From assembly GCF_000003605.2 (NCBI RefSeq), contig NW_003129874.1, forward strand, positions 167,653 through 186,354: a stretch of DNA of 18,702 nucleotides, given 5' to 3'. Both the position numbers and the translations under genes were made by a program. Under the pieces are notes generated by a model, which was not told where the DNA came from, did no database searches, and saw only the letters and a program-made list of their open reading frames with translations. Source of the stretch: Saccoglossus kowalevskii (taxonomy: Eukaryota; Hemichordata; Enteropneusta; Harrimaniidae). This document shows, in pieces, positions 1-8,480 of this stretch. Within the stretch, counting starts at the first letter, position 1, and the number at the start of each line of letters is the position of its first letter.

Positions 1-475
1 TTTTAGGGTAATATCAGTACATATTAATTACCTAATTTGCATAATTAATTAATTTTCAGCTTTTGATATTTCAAAAAGTAATCATCACATTTCAATGACA
101 CTTGGTACATAGATGTCAGAGGACACTGCACAGACCTGATAGTTTTTAGGGTAATATGAGTACATATTAATTACCTAATTTGCATAATTAATTAATTTTC
201 AGCTTTTTGCCTGATATCTCAAGTAATAATCATCATATTTCAATGAGACTTGCTACATAGATCTTCTAGGACTATGCAGAGACCTGATTCGTTTTAATTG
301 AATATAAATTACTTAATTTGCATAATGTTCCACTGATATATAAATAACCCCGAATTGGATTTTAATGAAACTTTTAAAGAGAACTATGCAGAGACCCAAT
401 TAGTTTTTGGTAAATATTTATGCTTATTAATCACCTAATTAACATAATTAATGTTGTAATAACTGTGCTGCCCTG
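1..475. repeat. AT-rich tandem repeat, about 143-148 bp period, cut by the window edge
   Basis: Three to four imperfect units are visible. Unit 1 (1-143) and unit 2 (144-291) both open with a TTTTAGGGTAATAT block, continue with TACATATTAATTACC and close with a GACCTGAT block at 133-140 and 281-288. Unit 3 is shortened to about 112 bp and more diverged. A fourth partial unit ends near 475. Each of the first three units carries an ATTTGCAT octamer (35-42, 178-185, 316-323) next to a TAATTAAT-like stretch. The array starts before the window, so its full copy number is unknown. It may be the internal repeat of a transposon, but no element ends are visible. Confidence 0.85.
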
Positions 476-1019
476 ACAGGATATCACTAGTTTTTATAAA
501 AACTCTATTCGATATTATGCTGTTCCTTCTGCATGCTCCCCCCTGGGGTTTTCTGTCATGATTTGCTCTACTTTTTCCTAAAGTTGTCTATTGTCCTTTA
601 GTTCCATTGTGTGTGAAAATTGTTATTTTTTCTTTAACTATTAGTTTTATCACATCTCATTTTATTATTAAATTCTGTGTTTTAGAAATGTTAGCTGTTC
701 GTATTTGCCCAGACATCTTTTAAAGCATTGAAACATGCAACAAAAGTAATATTTGGTTTCTGGTACCAAATGCAGTGTTAAATTTATTTGGGCTTTTCCT
801 TATTTCTATGATAATCAGTCCTCCAATTTTCGTTCAAATTTCACGTCCGAAGTTCTGTAAACCAGGGATTTATACGACACTGTCATAAACAGATAGTGGT
901 ACAACACTGGTTCCGAGCGCATACATGACAATGCTTTTGATTAATGTCAAATACTAGTAGTTGTACTGTTTGCCACATACTAGTATAGATGTACACCATT
1001 TTGCAGTAGTAGTTCTAGT
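476..1019. other. Non-coding stretch, nothing recognised
   Basis: AT-rich sequence without an extended open frame on either strand. A few ACTAGTA-type short motifs occur around 950-990, but no repeat structure, RNA gene or splice-flanked exon could be supported. Confidence 0.5.
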
Positions 1020-1136
1020 TCAAGTTTTATCGGCATTGTCATTCAAATATGAGCCATAGTCTTTGAATTCATTGAATTCCACAGGGCTTTCCACTTCATT
1101 CCACTGTAGTCCTGACCAATCGGTCTCCTGATAGAC
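1020..1136 (-). CDS. Candidate terminal exon of an unidentified minus-strand gene (weak)
   Basis: On the minus strand a pyrimidine-rich stretch ending in TTTTCCAAG (AG at 1138-1137) is followed by 38 open codons and a TGA at 1022-1020. The peptide starts VYQETDWSGLQW, is acidic, and ends in DNADKT. It is too short for family assignment and I do not recognise it. A second frame is also open through most of the segment, so the reading is not unique. It could be the last exon of the same gene as the candidate at 1949-2084, but the phases do not match directly (2 against 0), so at least one more exon would be needed between them. Treat it as a hypothesis. Confidence 0.2.
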   Translation of the reverse strand, partial: VYQETDWSGLQWNEVESPVEFNEFKDYGSYLNDNADKT

Positions 1137-1948
1137 CTTGGAAAAGCAAATGGTCCTTATGATTCTTATCATTTTGAATACAGCGACATGACATTACAAC
1201 ACTAGACGGGTAGTCTGCAACTCCTGTCTGGTTTGTGTATGGCTATTTCGAGTGGAGAATACAAAAACACACATTTTTCATGGAAAACAACAATATAATC
1301 ACAAATATTGAGAAACAGCAGCAATTAATTTTTATAAAAAAATATATAAAATATTTACGCTCAAATGCCATATTCATTGTGAAATACAAGTCTGAAAATA
1401 AGTGAGCTCGAACCTGAGTCTCATTCTTAAGTAATTTTGATGTAACGACAGAGATGATAAGTTATAATTATGACTTTGTGGTCGGAAAACGTGAATACTT
1501 TACTGACTGTTTGGGGACGTACAACTACTTGAGATTACAATCAACAGTATCAGCTGTAAAATATTTTGATTTCAACACTTTTCGATATTAATATTCCAAT
1601 TGCAAATACTCCTGGACCAAATATCACCAATCCTAGACAAAATGTGACAAATAGAAGGCGAAATGTTCTAGACCAATGTGACCAATCCTAAATGCGGCCA
1701 TACTAGTTCTACATCAAACAAATGACGCCAACTGTACACCAAACGTGTCTAATATAAATCTGATATGTCTTATTCAAGCCAAAGTGTGGTCGATCCAAAT
1801 GTGGTCAGTCATACACCATATGGAAATGATTTTTACTTTCGTGTATAACACCGGCCACATTTTTTATTAGCGTTTTTCTATACCCAGTGTCTGTATGAAA
1901 GATTACCCTGATATGTAATAAATGCAGTATCTGTGGTTCTTGCTTTAC
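1137..1948. other. Non-coding stretch with a short degenerate duplication
   Basis: No exon could be supported. An ACCAATCCTA block occurs at 1626-1635 and again at 1681-1690 within a loosely repeated unit of about 55 bp whose copies also share the words TGTGACAA and CTAGACCAA. If the two candidate exons on either side belong to one gene, this would be intronic. Confidence 0.4.
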
Positions 1949-2084
1949 CAATAGCCAAACATCACCGAACAGTTCTGTAGTGTCGTTAGTGATTTGGCAT
2001 CGTCTTCGGGTGTCATCGATTCGCCAATCCTATGTCTGATTGCTTTTCGTGAATCAACTAACACACATGTCATGTTTAGGTTGC
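1949..2084 (-). CDS. Candidate internal exon, possibly receptor L-domain-like (weak)
   Basis: A minus-strand frame is bounded by an acceptor-like TGCACAG (AG at 2086-2085) and a donor-like TTG|GTAAAG (GT at 1948-1947). This gives a 136-nt exon entering in phase 1 and leaving in phase 2. The peptide contains VLVDSRKAIRHRIGES and ends with SLTTLQNCSVMFGY. The pattern of a basic/hydrophobic run, a spacer, then LxNCSVxxGY resembles the first strand-turn of insulin/EGF-receptor L domains, where LENC(S/T)VIEG is typical. That match is short and no following L-domain exon was found, so it is only suggestive. The open frame continues upstream of the proposed acceptor to 2181, so the exon could be longer. 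Confidence 0.3.
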
Positions 2085-2524
2085 CTGTGCATCGATGTAT
2101 AGCGAAGAAATTATATTTACTTATAATAATAAAGTGAGTCATATCAGATGATGGAGACGTAACACCTCTAGCATTGTTCATATTGATACAAAACTATGAA
2201 TTCAAAAGAGGATCACAATAGAAATGTTAATTAATTATCAAGTGTAATTTTAGGATATTTATTATGGTAAGAGATGGACGACAGTAGCCGGAGAGTTGTA
2301 ACTTAAATGGGAAAAATGGTTAATGTTTACAATAGTAGTTATACACAGGTATACACGAAAAAACAATGGCTTGTATATAATCTATCTAATAGATTGGTAC
2401 ATAACTGTAAACATTAAATTGTTTTGTTACTGTACTACAATGTAATAATAATATGATAAGATAAGATGTTATATAATATAATATAGTATGGTATAACAAG
2501 ATGTGATATGATTTAAATACTTTA
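2085..2524. other. AT-rich spacer, no gene seen
   Basis: Apart from the upstream continuation of the candidate exon frame (to 2181), this stretch is low-complexity AT-rich sequence. It includes runs of ATAATATAATATAG type near 2470-2490, directly next to the MITE insertion site. Confidence 0.5.
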
Positions 2525-3514
2525 CAGCCGTCAGCTTGGACATTCAGTTGTGAGACATGACAAAATAAACGGTGTCAGCGATAGATTTCGCGAATGAAAG
2601 AACAAAATAAACGCTATCAAAGGCACCAACCACGCGCGTTGGAAATAAATAGAACGCGTTGCGACGAGAAATCTCGCCTGCATCTTTCACTCACGCAAAC
2701 GCACACACATGCTATTTCCGTATATTGAATACGTTGGCAACGGAAGGGAAAGTTTAAATCATCTTTGTATTAACACAACTTTAAAGCAACAGTCTCACAC
2801 TGAATATATGTTTATCAATTATTAAACTAAACATTCAATGAAGCAGACTGCGACGGTTAAGACGAAAAACATGTGACAGTACGATTATTCTCGTCTACTA
2901 CACGCCCGGGAACTACACGTTCAAGTATCCAACTTCCCAAACAAAACATGATTAGTATCAGCAATAATTTCTAGTATTGCCTGGATAATTGCGTTATTAG
3001 TTGACATCAGACATATACAGGATTTTTTAACAATGTATCAAATTTCAGAAAGAATATTAAAATAAGTTGGGATGAATATGAATTGATTATCCATCTTTTG
3101 AAAAATCAGCTAAACAGTTTACCACCACGATTGTGGTGAATTGGCGAGTTATCAACGAAGACGACCGGACGTCTCCGGTCATGAGCTGGCCGGTTCGAAT
3201 TTATCCACTTTTACAGTGATGAATATTGCGTTCGAGTTGAGTTACTAGTAATTACAAGCTTGATTTGCATTTTTTTGTGGTGTTTTTCGTCAATGTATTA
3301 AATATAAGTGCGTTGGGAAATAGCATTATTATAATGCGTGAGTGAAAGACGCTGGTAAGACTGTGTCACAACGCGTTCTATTTATTTCCAACGCGCGTGG
3401 TCGGCGCCTCTGATTGCGTTTATTTTGTATTTGTATTTTCGAAATGTATCACTGCCTGCGTTTTTTTTTGTTATGTCTCGCAAGTGAACGTCCAAGCTGA
3501 CCTTGTTTTGGCTG
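2525..3514. mobile_element. Foldback MITE with long terminal inverted repeats and TA target duplication
   Basis: The left arm (2525 to about 2745) and the right arm (about 3285 to 3514) are imperfect inverted copies of about 220-230 bp. Matching landmarks, read outward, are AAATAGCAT, CGTGAGTGAAAG, AACGCGTTCTATTTATTTCC, AACGCGCGTGG, GCGTTTATTTTGT, ATGTCTC and GTCCAAGCTGAC. The right arm has a small insertion near its end. The outer ends read CAGCC and GGCTG and are flanked by TA on both sides (2523-2524 and 3515-3516). This fits the TA duplication of Tc1/mariner-type transposition. The interior of about 540 bp has no transposase frame, so the element is non-autonomous. It contains a GACCGGA/TCCGGTC hairpin near 3163-3180. 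Assignment to Tc1/mariner is inferred from the TA duplication and CAG-type end only. Confidence 0.85.
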
Positions 3515-3790
3515 TATTTATTCTGGATAAAATTTCAAATCATCGTAAAATGTCATGAAAATATCGATATCTCAAAATATTTATCTCGGATCTGTAGTAT
3601 TATTGCAGAATAGTATCCTACATTTAATTGCCGATCACATCGAATGCAACGAATATCAAGTGAATAAAAAAATGATGGCATTCATTCATCCTTTAAGACA
3701 AATTATGCAAATTAAGGCGGGCTACCACAATATGACCTCTGCTAATATTTCTTATTTCCGGCAATCAATATATTTCTGCAGAACATTAAC
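3515..3790. other. Gene-less stretch between MITE and gene A 3' region
   Basis: A plus-strand open frame (3555-3821) has no recognisable motif, lacks supporting splice or regulatory context and has AT-driven composition, so I do not call it a gene. No other structure was seen. Confidence 0.45.
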
Positions 3791-3796
3791 TTTATT
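3791..3796 (-). terminator. Candidate polyadenylation signal of gene A
   Basis: This is the first AATAAA hexamer on the minus strand after the gene A stop codon, about 355 nt downstream. It would give a 3' UTR of roughly 0.37 kb. A variant signal nearer the stop is not excluded, and the corresponding dispersed-repeat copy (3880-4010) would then lie within the 3' UTR. Confidence 0.35.
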
Positions 3797-3879
3797 TCCA
3801 TGTGTAACATGTACTTGTTGAGTATAGTGTGATTAAATTACATAAATTCCTTTTTTCTGTAAAAAGAAGTAAAAAAATG

Positions 3880-4010
3880 ACGTAATGTAAGCGGCATGTG
3901 GTACTATAGTTTAAGTTTAAGCAATTATATTCAACCATTCACTACTATGTATGCATAATATATGCAGCATTGAAAATTGTCGCAAAATGTCAATATTTTA
4001 CTGCTTTAAA
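3880..4010. repeat. Dispersed repeat, copy 1 (3' flank of gene A)
   Basis: The segment contains CTATAGTTTAAG, GCAATTATATTCAACCATTC, ACTACTATGTAT and ATTGAAAATTGTCGCAAAA in that order. The same order of blocks, in the same orientation, recurs at 14041-14205, where 60-70 bp are inserted between the third and fourth blocks. Neither ends nor target duplications could be defined, so the element class is unknown. It could be an old MITE or a remnant of the duplication that created the sulfatase pair. Confidence 0.7.
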
Positions 4011-4149
4011 CATGCAAGTTATAAGTTCAACAATACACCCATTAAAAACGAATAATTCAATAATTATCAGACTAAGAAACACGTATCTGCACAAGTCATG
4101 TGACATTTCGTATGTATTCAGTGTATATAGTATTCCAACATTAGAAGTT

Positions 4150-4490
4150 TCAAGCTTCGTCCACTTCTTGGCACGAACACAACGGAAAGTTACAACATGG
4201 CTGTCTAAATGGAGACCAGATCACTGTTTTATAAAAGGTAAACTGTGGTTCAACTGGTACAATTGTCTTATTGTGGTTTTCAATGGCTTCTCTGGTACGT
4301 TCTATGATATCTCTCACATCATCTGTTATCTCCAGAGGGCGTTTTTCTCCGGGATCATTGGTTAAGTCAAAGACTAACGGAGGATCATGTTTGGTTACGT
4401 GCTCTTCACTGCATCGACATAACCACAGACAACCCTCTGTTCCCGGTGTCCTATTTGGTGTCCTGTAAACTACTTTGAAAGTTGAACCGC
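4150..4490 (-). CDS. Gene A exon 5 (C-terminal subdomain)
   Basis: The acceptor is TTTATTGCAG before 4490, entry phase is 1 and the stop is TGA at 4152-4150. It encodes residues 465-576. The segment holds C484, C488 and C490 (GCLWLCRC), the family motif HDPPLVFDL (residues 498-506), an amphipathic helix, and the tail [13 protein letters not shown] with C562, C563, C568 and C570. In human STS the equivalent CC and CxC cysteines form two disulfides, so both are expected here. Confidence 0.92.
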
Positions 4491-7400
4491 CTGCAATAAA
4501 TGAAAAACAAACAATGATATTTAGTTTTCGTAAAAGGCATGATTTATATAGTAATATATTGACATTATTCGTTTTGAATTGAATATAGAATTGAATAAAA
4601 ATGAATCACGTCACAATTTATTTTGTTGCCCTGGCAACAGTTTTATCTGCCTCAATTCCCACTGTTTTACATAATTAATTCATATAAACCGTTCTTGTTA
4701 TCATTCCAGTAAATTATGTTTCTATTTACACACATAATTCCTGTATTGTTTTTGCCCACAGTGACTGTGTAATTATGTTGCATATGCCTGCATAATGAAC
4801 TAGACTTGTGTTATAGATGAGAACTAGTTTCATCCATTATCGACGATATTAAGATTCATCTTACCGTACTTAGGGCGATATGTAACGCCGTGTATCCAAA
4901 CCCCACAATACATGAAAAGAAATTCGTGTGGCGGCGCTGTTGTCATTCCAGAGACCAATTCCAGGATGTTCACGCCGTCGATGATGATATCACGTGGCAA
5001 TTGAGCACCTGTTAATGCAACTACTGTAGGTACGAAATCCATACTACTCGTAAGTAATGATATTTCACTCCCTGCAGGAATCAGTGTTGGGTATCTGGCA
5101 ATGGTAGGAACTCGTATCCCTCCTTCCCATACTTGGCCTTTACCACCTAGTATATAAAAGATTACAAATAAGCAAATAGTAGGTCAATGGAGCAGTGGTT
5201 AATACTGACATCTCCGTCGATGATCTAGACTGTAGTTGAAAATCACATGATATAATCAGTTTAGGTGATGCGTATATCTCAGTGAGCTTTTCATGATATT
5301 CTGTAAAACATTGAAATAGCTACATGCCATTTTTAGCGAATTTCACTCAATACATGAATTAACTAAATCTTAATTTATCTAAAATGGCAACAATCTCATT
5401 GTGAGAATATACTTTATTCCAAATTAGCGACATCTTGAATTAGTGAAATTACAGATTAGCTAAATTAGATAAAATTACATGCTAGCTAAAAAGACGTATT
5501 TTACAGTATAGTAGATTTAAGTAAACGATGTTACTGGCTGTTATTTGCTGCCTGGTGCTACAATGTATTATTGGACGTATGTTAGCTATGAAGGCCGTCT
5601 TTTCAATCTTAGTAGTTTTCCACTATATATTACAACTCGCTGTTATACACACTAATGATTTTTGTTCTACGATTATTTTAATAAATAAGAGCTTTACCCT
5701 TTAGGTAACATAACGTTTATACTACCTTTATATATTCCATTCCAGCCTCCTTCTCGTTCACCAACTCGACCTGGTTTGACTGATGTCTCCTCAAGTTGAC
5801 CTCCGTGGTCAGACATAAAGTATACAAAGGTATTATTTCGAAGTCCAAGTTCGTCTATCTTACCAAGAATTTTTCCAACACTCCAGTCCATTTCTTCTAC
5901 ATTGTCTCCATACTGTCCGTGTTTACTTACTCCAGTAAAGTTCTTGGATGTAAATAATGCAGTGTGTACTTTTAAATACGATATGTAAAGTAAAAATGGT
6001 CTGTCCACATTGTCGGTCAAAAAAGACTGGGCTTGTTTGGTCAAGCGAAGGGTCATGTTTTCTAATTGCATGGGTTGTTCTATGACGTCATAGTTTTTCA
6101 TTAACAAACACAGAAATCGGGGGAACATATAAGGATATATAACAAACAGTAGAATAACAATTGTTCCGACAACGAATATGAACTTAAGAGGTTTTCCAAC
6201 AATAGCTCCTAATATCTGGACGAGTGAAACCGCGGTGTAAAACGCCGCCGTATAGGCGGAAAGGGTCTGGTAGTATTTGTCGTTAAGTATGCTGACTCGG
6301 CCATTCGACGGATTGGCACATTCGTTGAGATTTGTTAGCGGTGTACCGTAGAAATAATCAAATCCTTGATTTAGTGGATGAAATTCGTTGTTTTGTTCTT
6401 CACTGTGTATTCCCAAATGCCATTTACCTAAACGAACAAAAATATATTTGAACGTTGAATGTTTTATAGTGGTTTGACTTTTGTACTTTCAAGTAATATA
6501 TACTGCATATTGATTTGAGCAATGTTTGTTAAGGATGAGTGTTGGTGTCGACAGCTGGGTGTCGTGAGAGCTAGCCCGAAATGACATCCCGCTAACGCGT
6601 GGTAATACCTACTTTATACTACATGTTGTTACTTCAATTTAATTAAAGTAGTAGACCAAGTCATCAAATAATTTCCACCATCTGTTCACACTGTTCATTC
6701 ACACTGACCACACCTGTTCACACTGTTCATTCACACTGACCACACCTGTTCACACTGTTCATTCACACTGACCACACCTGTTCACACTGTTCATTCACAC
6801 TGACCACACCTGTTCACACTGATTTCACTGCCTTGTAACTAAAACTTCACTGCTTACGTCACTACCCTCTTAACAATATCATTTCGGGCTGCCCTGAGCT
6901 GTTTCACTGTTGCTACTAATTTAATTTCGTCTATATCGTCAGGCAATTGGCTGACAATACAATGAATAAATGTAAAATAAATAAATACATGATTATTTTT
7001 TCTGCATCTGAAGTTACTGAAACCAAACGTGAATGAATGAATGAATGAATGAATGAATGAATGAATATGACGTGGAGTAAAAAACATACCTAATATTGCC
7101 GTAGCATAACCAACATCTTTCAGCATTTCTGCAATGGTAACTTCCTGTGTCGGCATTCCAGCACTACAACCTGCACATATAAACGCTGAACTTGTTCCCA
7201 AACCTACAACCATGTAAATATCGACAGTTATCAAATATAACAACTAATATAATATTTTGATAATCGACAAGTTGCTAACAATCTTTAGATTAGAAATCAT
7301 TTGGTAAACAGTCAGACACTATTTTTTAAATCAAGATGTTTTAAAGAATTGTTTGAGGCTTTTTGTCTGTGTGAATGTCTTTAGATGTTTAGTGCTTTTA

Positions 7401-7505
7401 TGTCGTGTATTTATACAAGTATTTGTAATATATCAGTAATGTGTTTTCTCGAGGACAATACGTTAACCTCGTCAAAGAAAGTTTAATAATAATAATATTA
7501 ATAAT

Positions 7506-7582
<77 letters not shown>

Positions 7583-7985
7583 TAATAAATTATTATAAAG
7601 TTATAATTGTTAACATATGCCGTGAATGAATACGTAAATCATTTCACGATGTGTCCTGGATCGCAGGATATAGGTTAAAGTGTCTTATAATACCTGATCT
7701 GATTGGATACCTTCCAGTCAGAAAAGCTGCACGACTGGGGGTACAGATAGGTGTTGGAACTATATTGTGTGTCAGTTTGACACCTTCACTGGCCAACAAG
7801 TCAATATTTGGAGTCCGGATAGTATCGTTGCCATAACAACCAAGATCACCAATTCCCAAATCATCTACCATGAATATAAGAACATTTGGTTTTTGACTGG
7901 TTTCAGTTGAGATTGCCAGGTTAAATGAAAACAGCGCCGCTAACGTCAGTTGAAAAGTAATGGTGACGTACATATTTAGTGGCAT
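4150..7985 (-). CDS. Gene A: steryl-sulfatase/arylsulfatase D-type sulfatase (5 coding exons)
   Basis: Spliced coding sequence: 7985-7694, 7203-7090, 6427-5726, 5146-4865, 4490-4150, giving 576 aa (human STS has 583). It should hydrolyse sulfate esters on the lumenal side of the ER membrane. The substrate is unknown, and 3-beta-sulfated steroids are only one option for this group. Seen in the sequence: signal peptide (about 5-26); calcium-binding D41-D42; formylglycine cysteine C81 with R85 in CTPSR; K137-x-H139; a pair of hydrophobic helices (about 196-213 and 218-236) matching the STS membrane hairpin; H290; D342-H343 in SDHGG; K372 in GGK; C-terminal CC...CxC. H290 and D342 fall at the same numbers as in human STS. 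DH rather than the STS DQ, and the end motif, are closer to ARSD/ARSF. No stop or frameshift was found. The start was placed at the ATG immediately after an acceptor. An in-frame ATG at 8030 and one at 7973 are alternatives. Confidence 0.93.
4865..5146 (-). CDS. Gene A exon 4 (GGK...WEGG to HEFLFMYC)
   Basis: The acceptor is TATATACTAG before 5146 and the donor is TACG|GTAAGA at 4864. The exon has 282 nt, phase 1 on both sides, residues 371-464. It begins with [13 protein letters not shown], whose lysine (K372) corresponds to the active-site K368 of STS, and continues through [14 protein letters not shown] and PHEFLFMYC (C450). The gene B counterpart has exactly the same length. Confidence 0.93.
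5726..6427 (-). CDS. Gene A exon 3 (KWH motif, membrane hairpin, SDHGG)
   Basis: The acceptor is TTCGTTTAG before 6427 and the donor is AAAG|GTAGTA at 5725. The exon has 702 nt, phase 1 on both sides, residues 137-370. It opens with KWHLG, completing the second sulfatase signature begun in exon 2 (GYATAILG). C172 and C242 correspond to the STS 170-242 disulfide that brackets the membrane hairpin. A sequon at N259 (ENMT) matches the STS N259 glycosylation site. The STS cysteines 141 and 148 have no counterparts here. It ends GGWNGIYKG. Confidence 0.93.
6682..6828. repeat. 32-bp minisatellite in intron 2 of gene A
   Basis: Four full units and one partial unit start at 6682, 6714, 6746, 6778 and 6810. 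Each unit has the form CTGTTCACACTGTTCATTCA followed by CACTGACCACAC. Units are nearly identical, which indicates recent expansion. Each unit is itself built of related TGTTCACAC-like, TGTTCATTCACAC-like and TGACCACAC-like pieces. Confidence 0.9.
7031..7066. repeat. (GAAT)9 microsatellite in intron 2 of gene A
   Basis: Nine uninterrupted GAAT tetranucleotides lie about 25 bp inside the intron from the exon 2 donor. On the minus strand they read as a translatable (ATTC)n, which makes a spurious FIHS-repeat peptide if the intron is read through. Confidence 0.95.
7090..7203 (-). CDS. Gene A exon 2
   Basis: The acceptor is TGGTTGTAG before 7203 and the donor is TTAG|GTATGT at 7089. The exon has 114 nt, phase 1 on both sides, residues 99-136. 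It carries [17 protein letters not shown], the first half of sulfatase signature 2. Unlike gene B and STS, which have SGGLP at the start of this block, gene A has two extra cysteines here (C107 and C110, in [10 protein letters not shown]). The exon is two codons shorter than in gene B. Confidence 0.9.
7485..7588. repeat. (AAT)n microsatellite in intron 1 of gene A
   Basis: An AAT/ATT trinucleotide array has a pure core of about 24 units (roughly 7508-7579) with interrupted flanks. It creates a spurious poly-isoleucine frame on the plus strand. Confidence 0.95.
7694..7985 (-). CDS. Gene A exon 1, coding part (signal peptide and catalytic CTPSR)
   Basis: This encodes residues 1-98, leaving in phase 1 through the donor TCAG|GTATTA at 7693. 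The N-terminus [20 protein letters not shown] is a typical signal peptide. [15 protein letters not shown] contains the metal-binding D41-D42 and a sequon at N53 that matches STS N47. [12 protein letters not shown] (81-92) is a complete formylglycine-generating-enzyme target. The start ATG at 7985 sits directly behind an AG preceded by a long T-rich tract, so this exon probably joins a non-coding 5' exon. Confidence 0.88.
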
Positions 7986-8006
7986 CTGAGAAAACAAAAA
8001 AAAACA
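7986..8006 (-). promoter_or_regulatory. Strong 3' splice site immediately before the gene A start codon
   Basis: The minus strand reads a T9 run, G, TTTT, then CTCAG with the AG at 7987-7986, directly followed by ATG. This is the best polypyrimidine-AG in the locus. It implies that the 5' UTR of gene A is spliced, with the first exon further upstream. Confidence 0.65.
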
Positions 8007-8009
8007 TAA

Positions 8010-8480
8010 TACATAATATATTACGAACATAATTCAAAGGTAATACAAACATAATGCACAAATCATACAAATATGCTATAACACATTGCAAAAGACATAC
8101 AAACTTAATACAGATATATTAGGAACATAACGCGAACATAACACATATAGATATATTAAAAATATAATACAAATATTATGAACATAATGTAAAAATCATA
8201 TAAATATGTTATGAACAAAATACATATATTTTCGAAACATAATACAAATATATTACGAACATAATGCAAATGTAATACAAACATAGTACAGATATATTAT
8301 GAACATAACGCGAACATAACACATATAGATATATTAAAAATATAATACAAATATTATGAACATAATGTAAAAATCATATAAATATGTTATGAACAGAATA
8401 CATATATATTCGAAACATAATACAAATATATTACGAACATAATGCAAATGTAATACAAACATAGTACAGATATGTTACTA
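8010..8480. repeat. 178-bp-period AT-rich tandem repeat upstream of gene A
   Basis: The word CAGATATATT or its near match recurs at 8111, 8289 and 8467, a period of exactly 178 bp. The intervening units are almost identical over their length, for example GAACATAACGCGAACATAAC in both. About 2.6 units are present. Inside each unit are diverged sub-repeats of CGAACATAATACAAATATATTA type, about 22-27 bp. The array abuts the splice acceptor of gene A exon 1, so it is probably intronic or promoter-proximal. Confidence 0.9.

Noticed and set aside
3125-3215. GGTTCGAAT in the MITE interior as a tRNA or pol III B box
   Set aside because: The B-box-like word is present, but no A box at proper spacing and no cloverleaf pairing could be found. 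The GACCGGA/TCCGGTC hairpin explains the local symmetry.
3555-3821. 88-codon plus-strand frame
   Set aside because: No recognisable motif, AT-rich composition and no supporting context. A chance frame of this length is expected here.
3970-4468. Plus-strand frames overlapping the gene A last exon
   Set aside because: They are antisense shadows of exon 5 of gene A. The minus-strand reading has clear sulfatase homology.
5330-5510. TTAGCGAATTTCAC-like words in intron 3 of gene A as an inverted-repeat element
   Set aside because: Several similar words occur in both orientations, but they are short and diverged, and no ends or target duplication could be defined.
6854-7243. Continuous 129-codon minus-strand frame as a single protein
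   Set aside because: Only the middle part is exon 2 of gene A. The rest is read-through into intron 2, including the GAAT microsatellite, and into intron 1. Family alignment and splice sites mark the true boundaries.
7441-7629. Poly-isoleucine plus-strand frame
   Set aside because: It is the translation of the (AAT)n microsatellite, not a gene.
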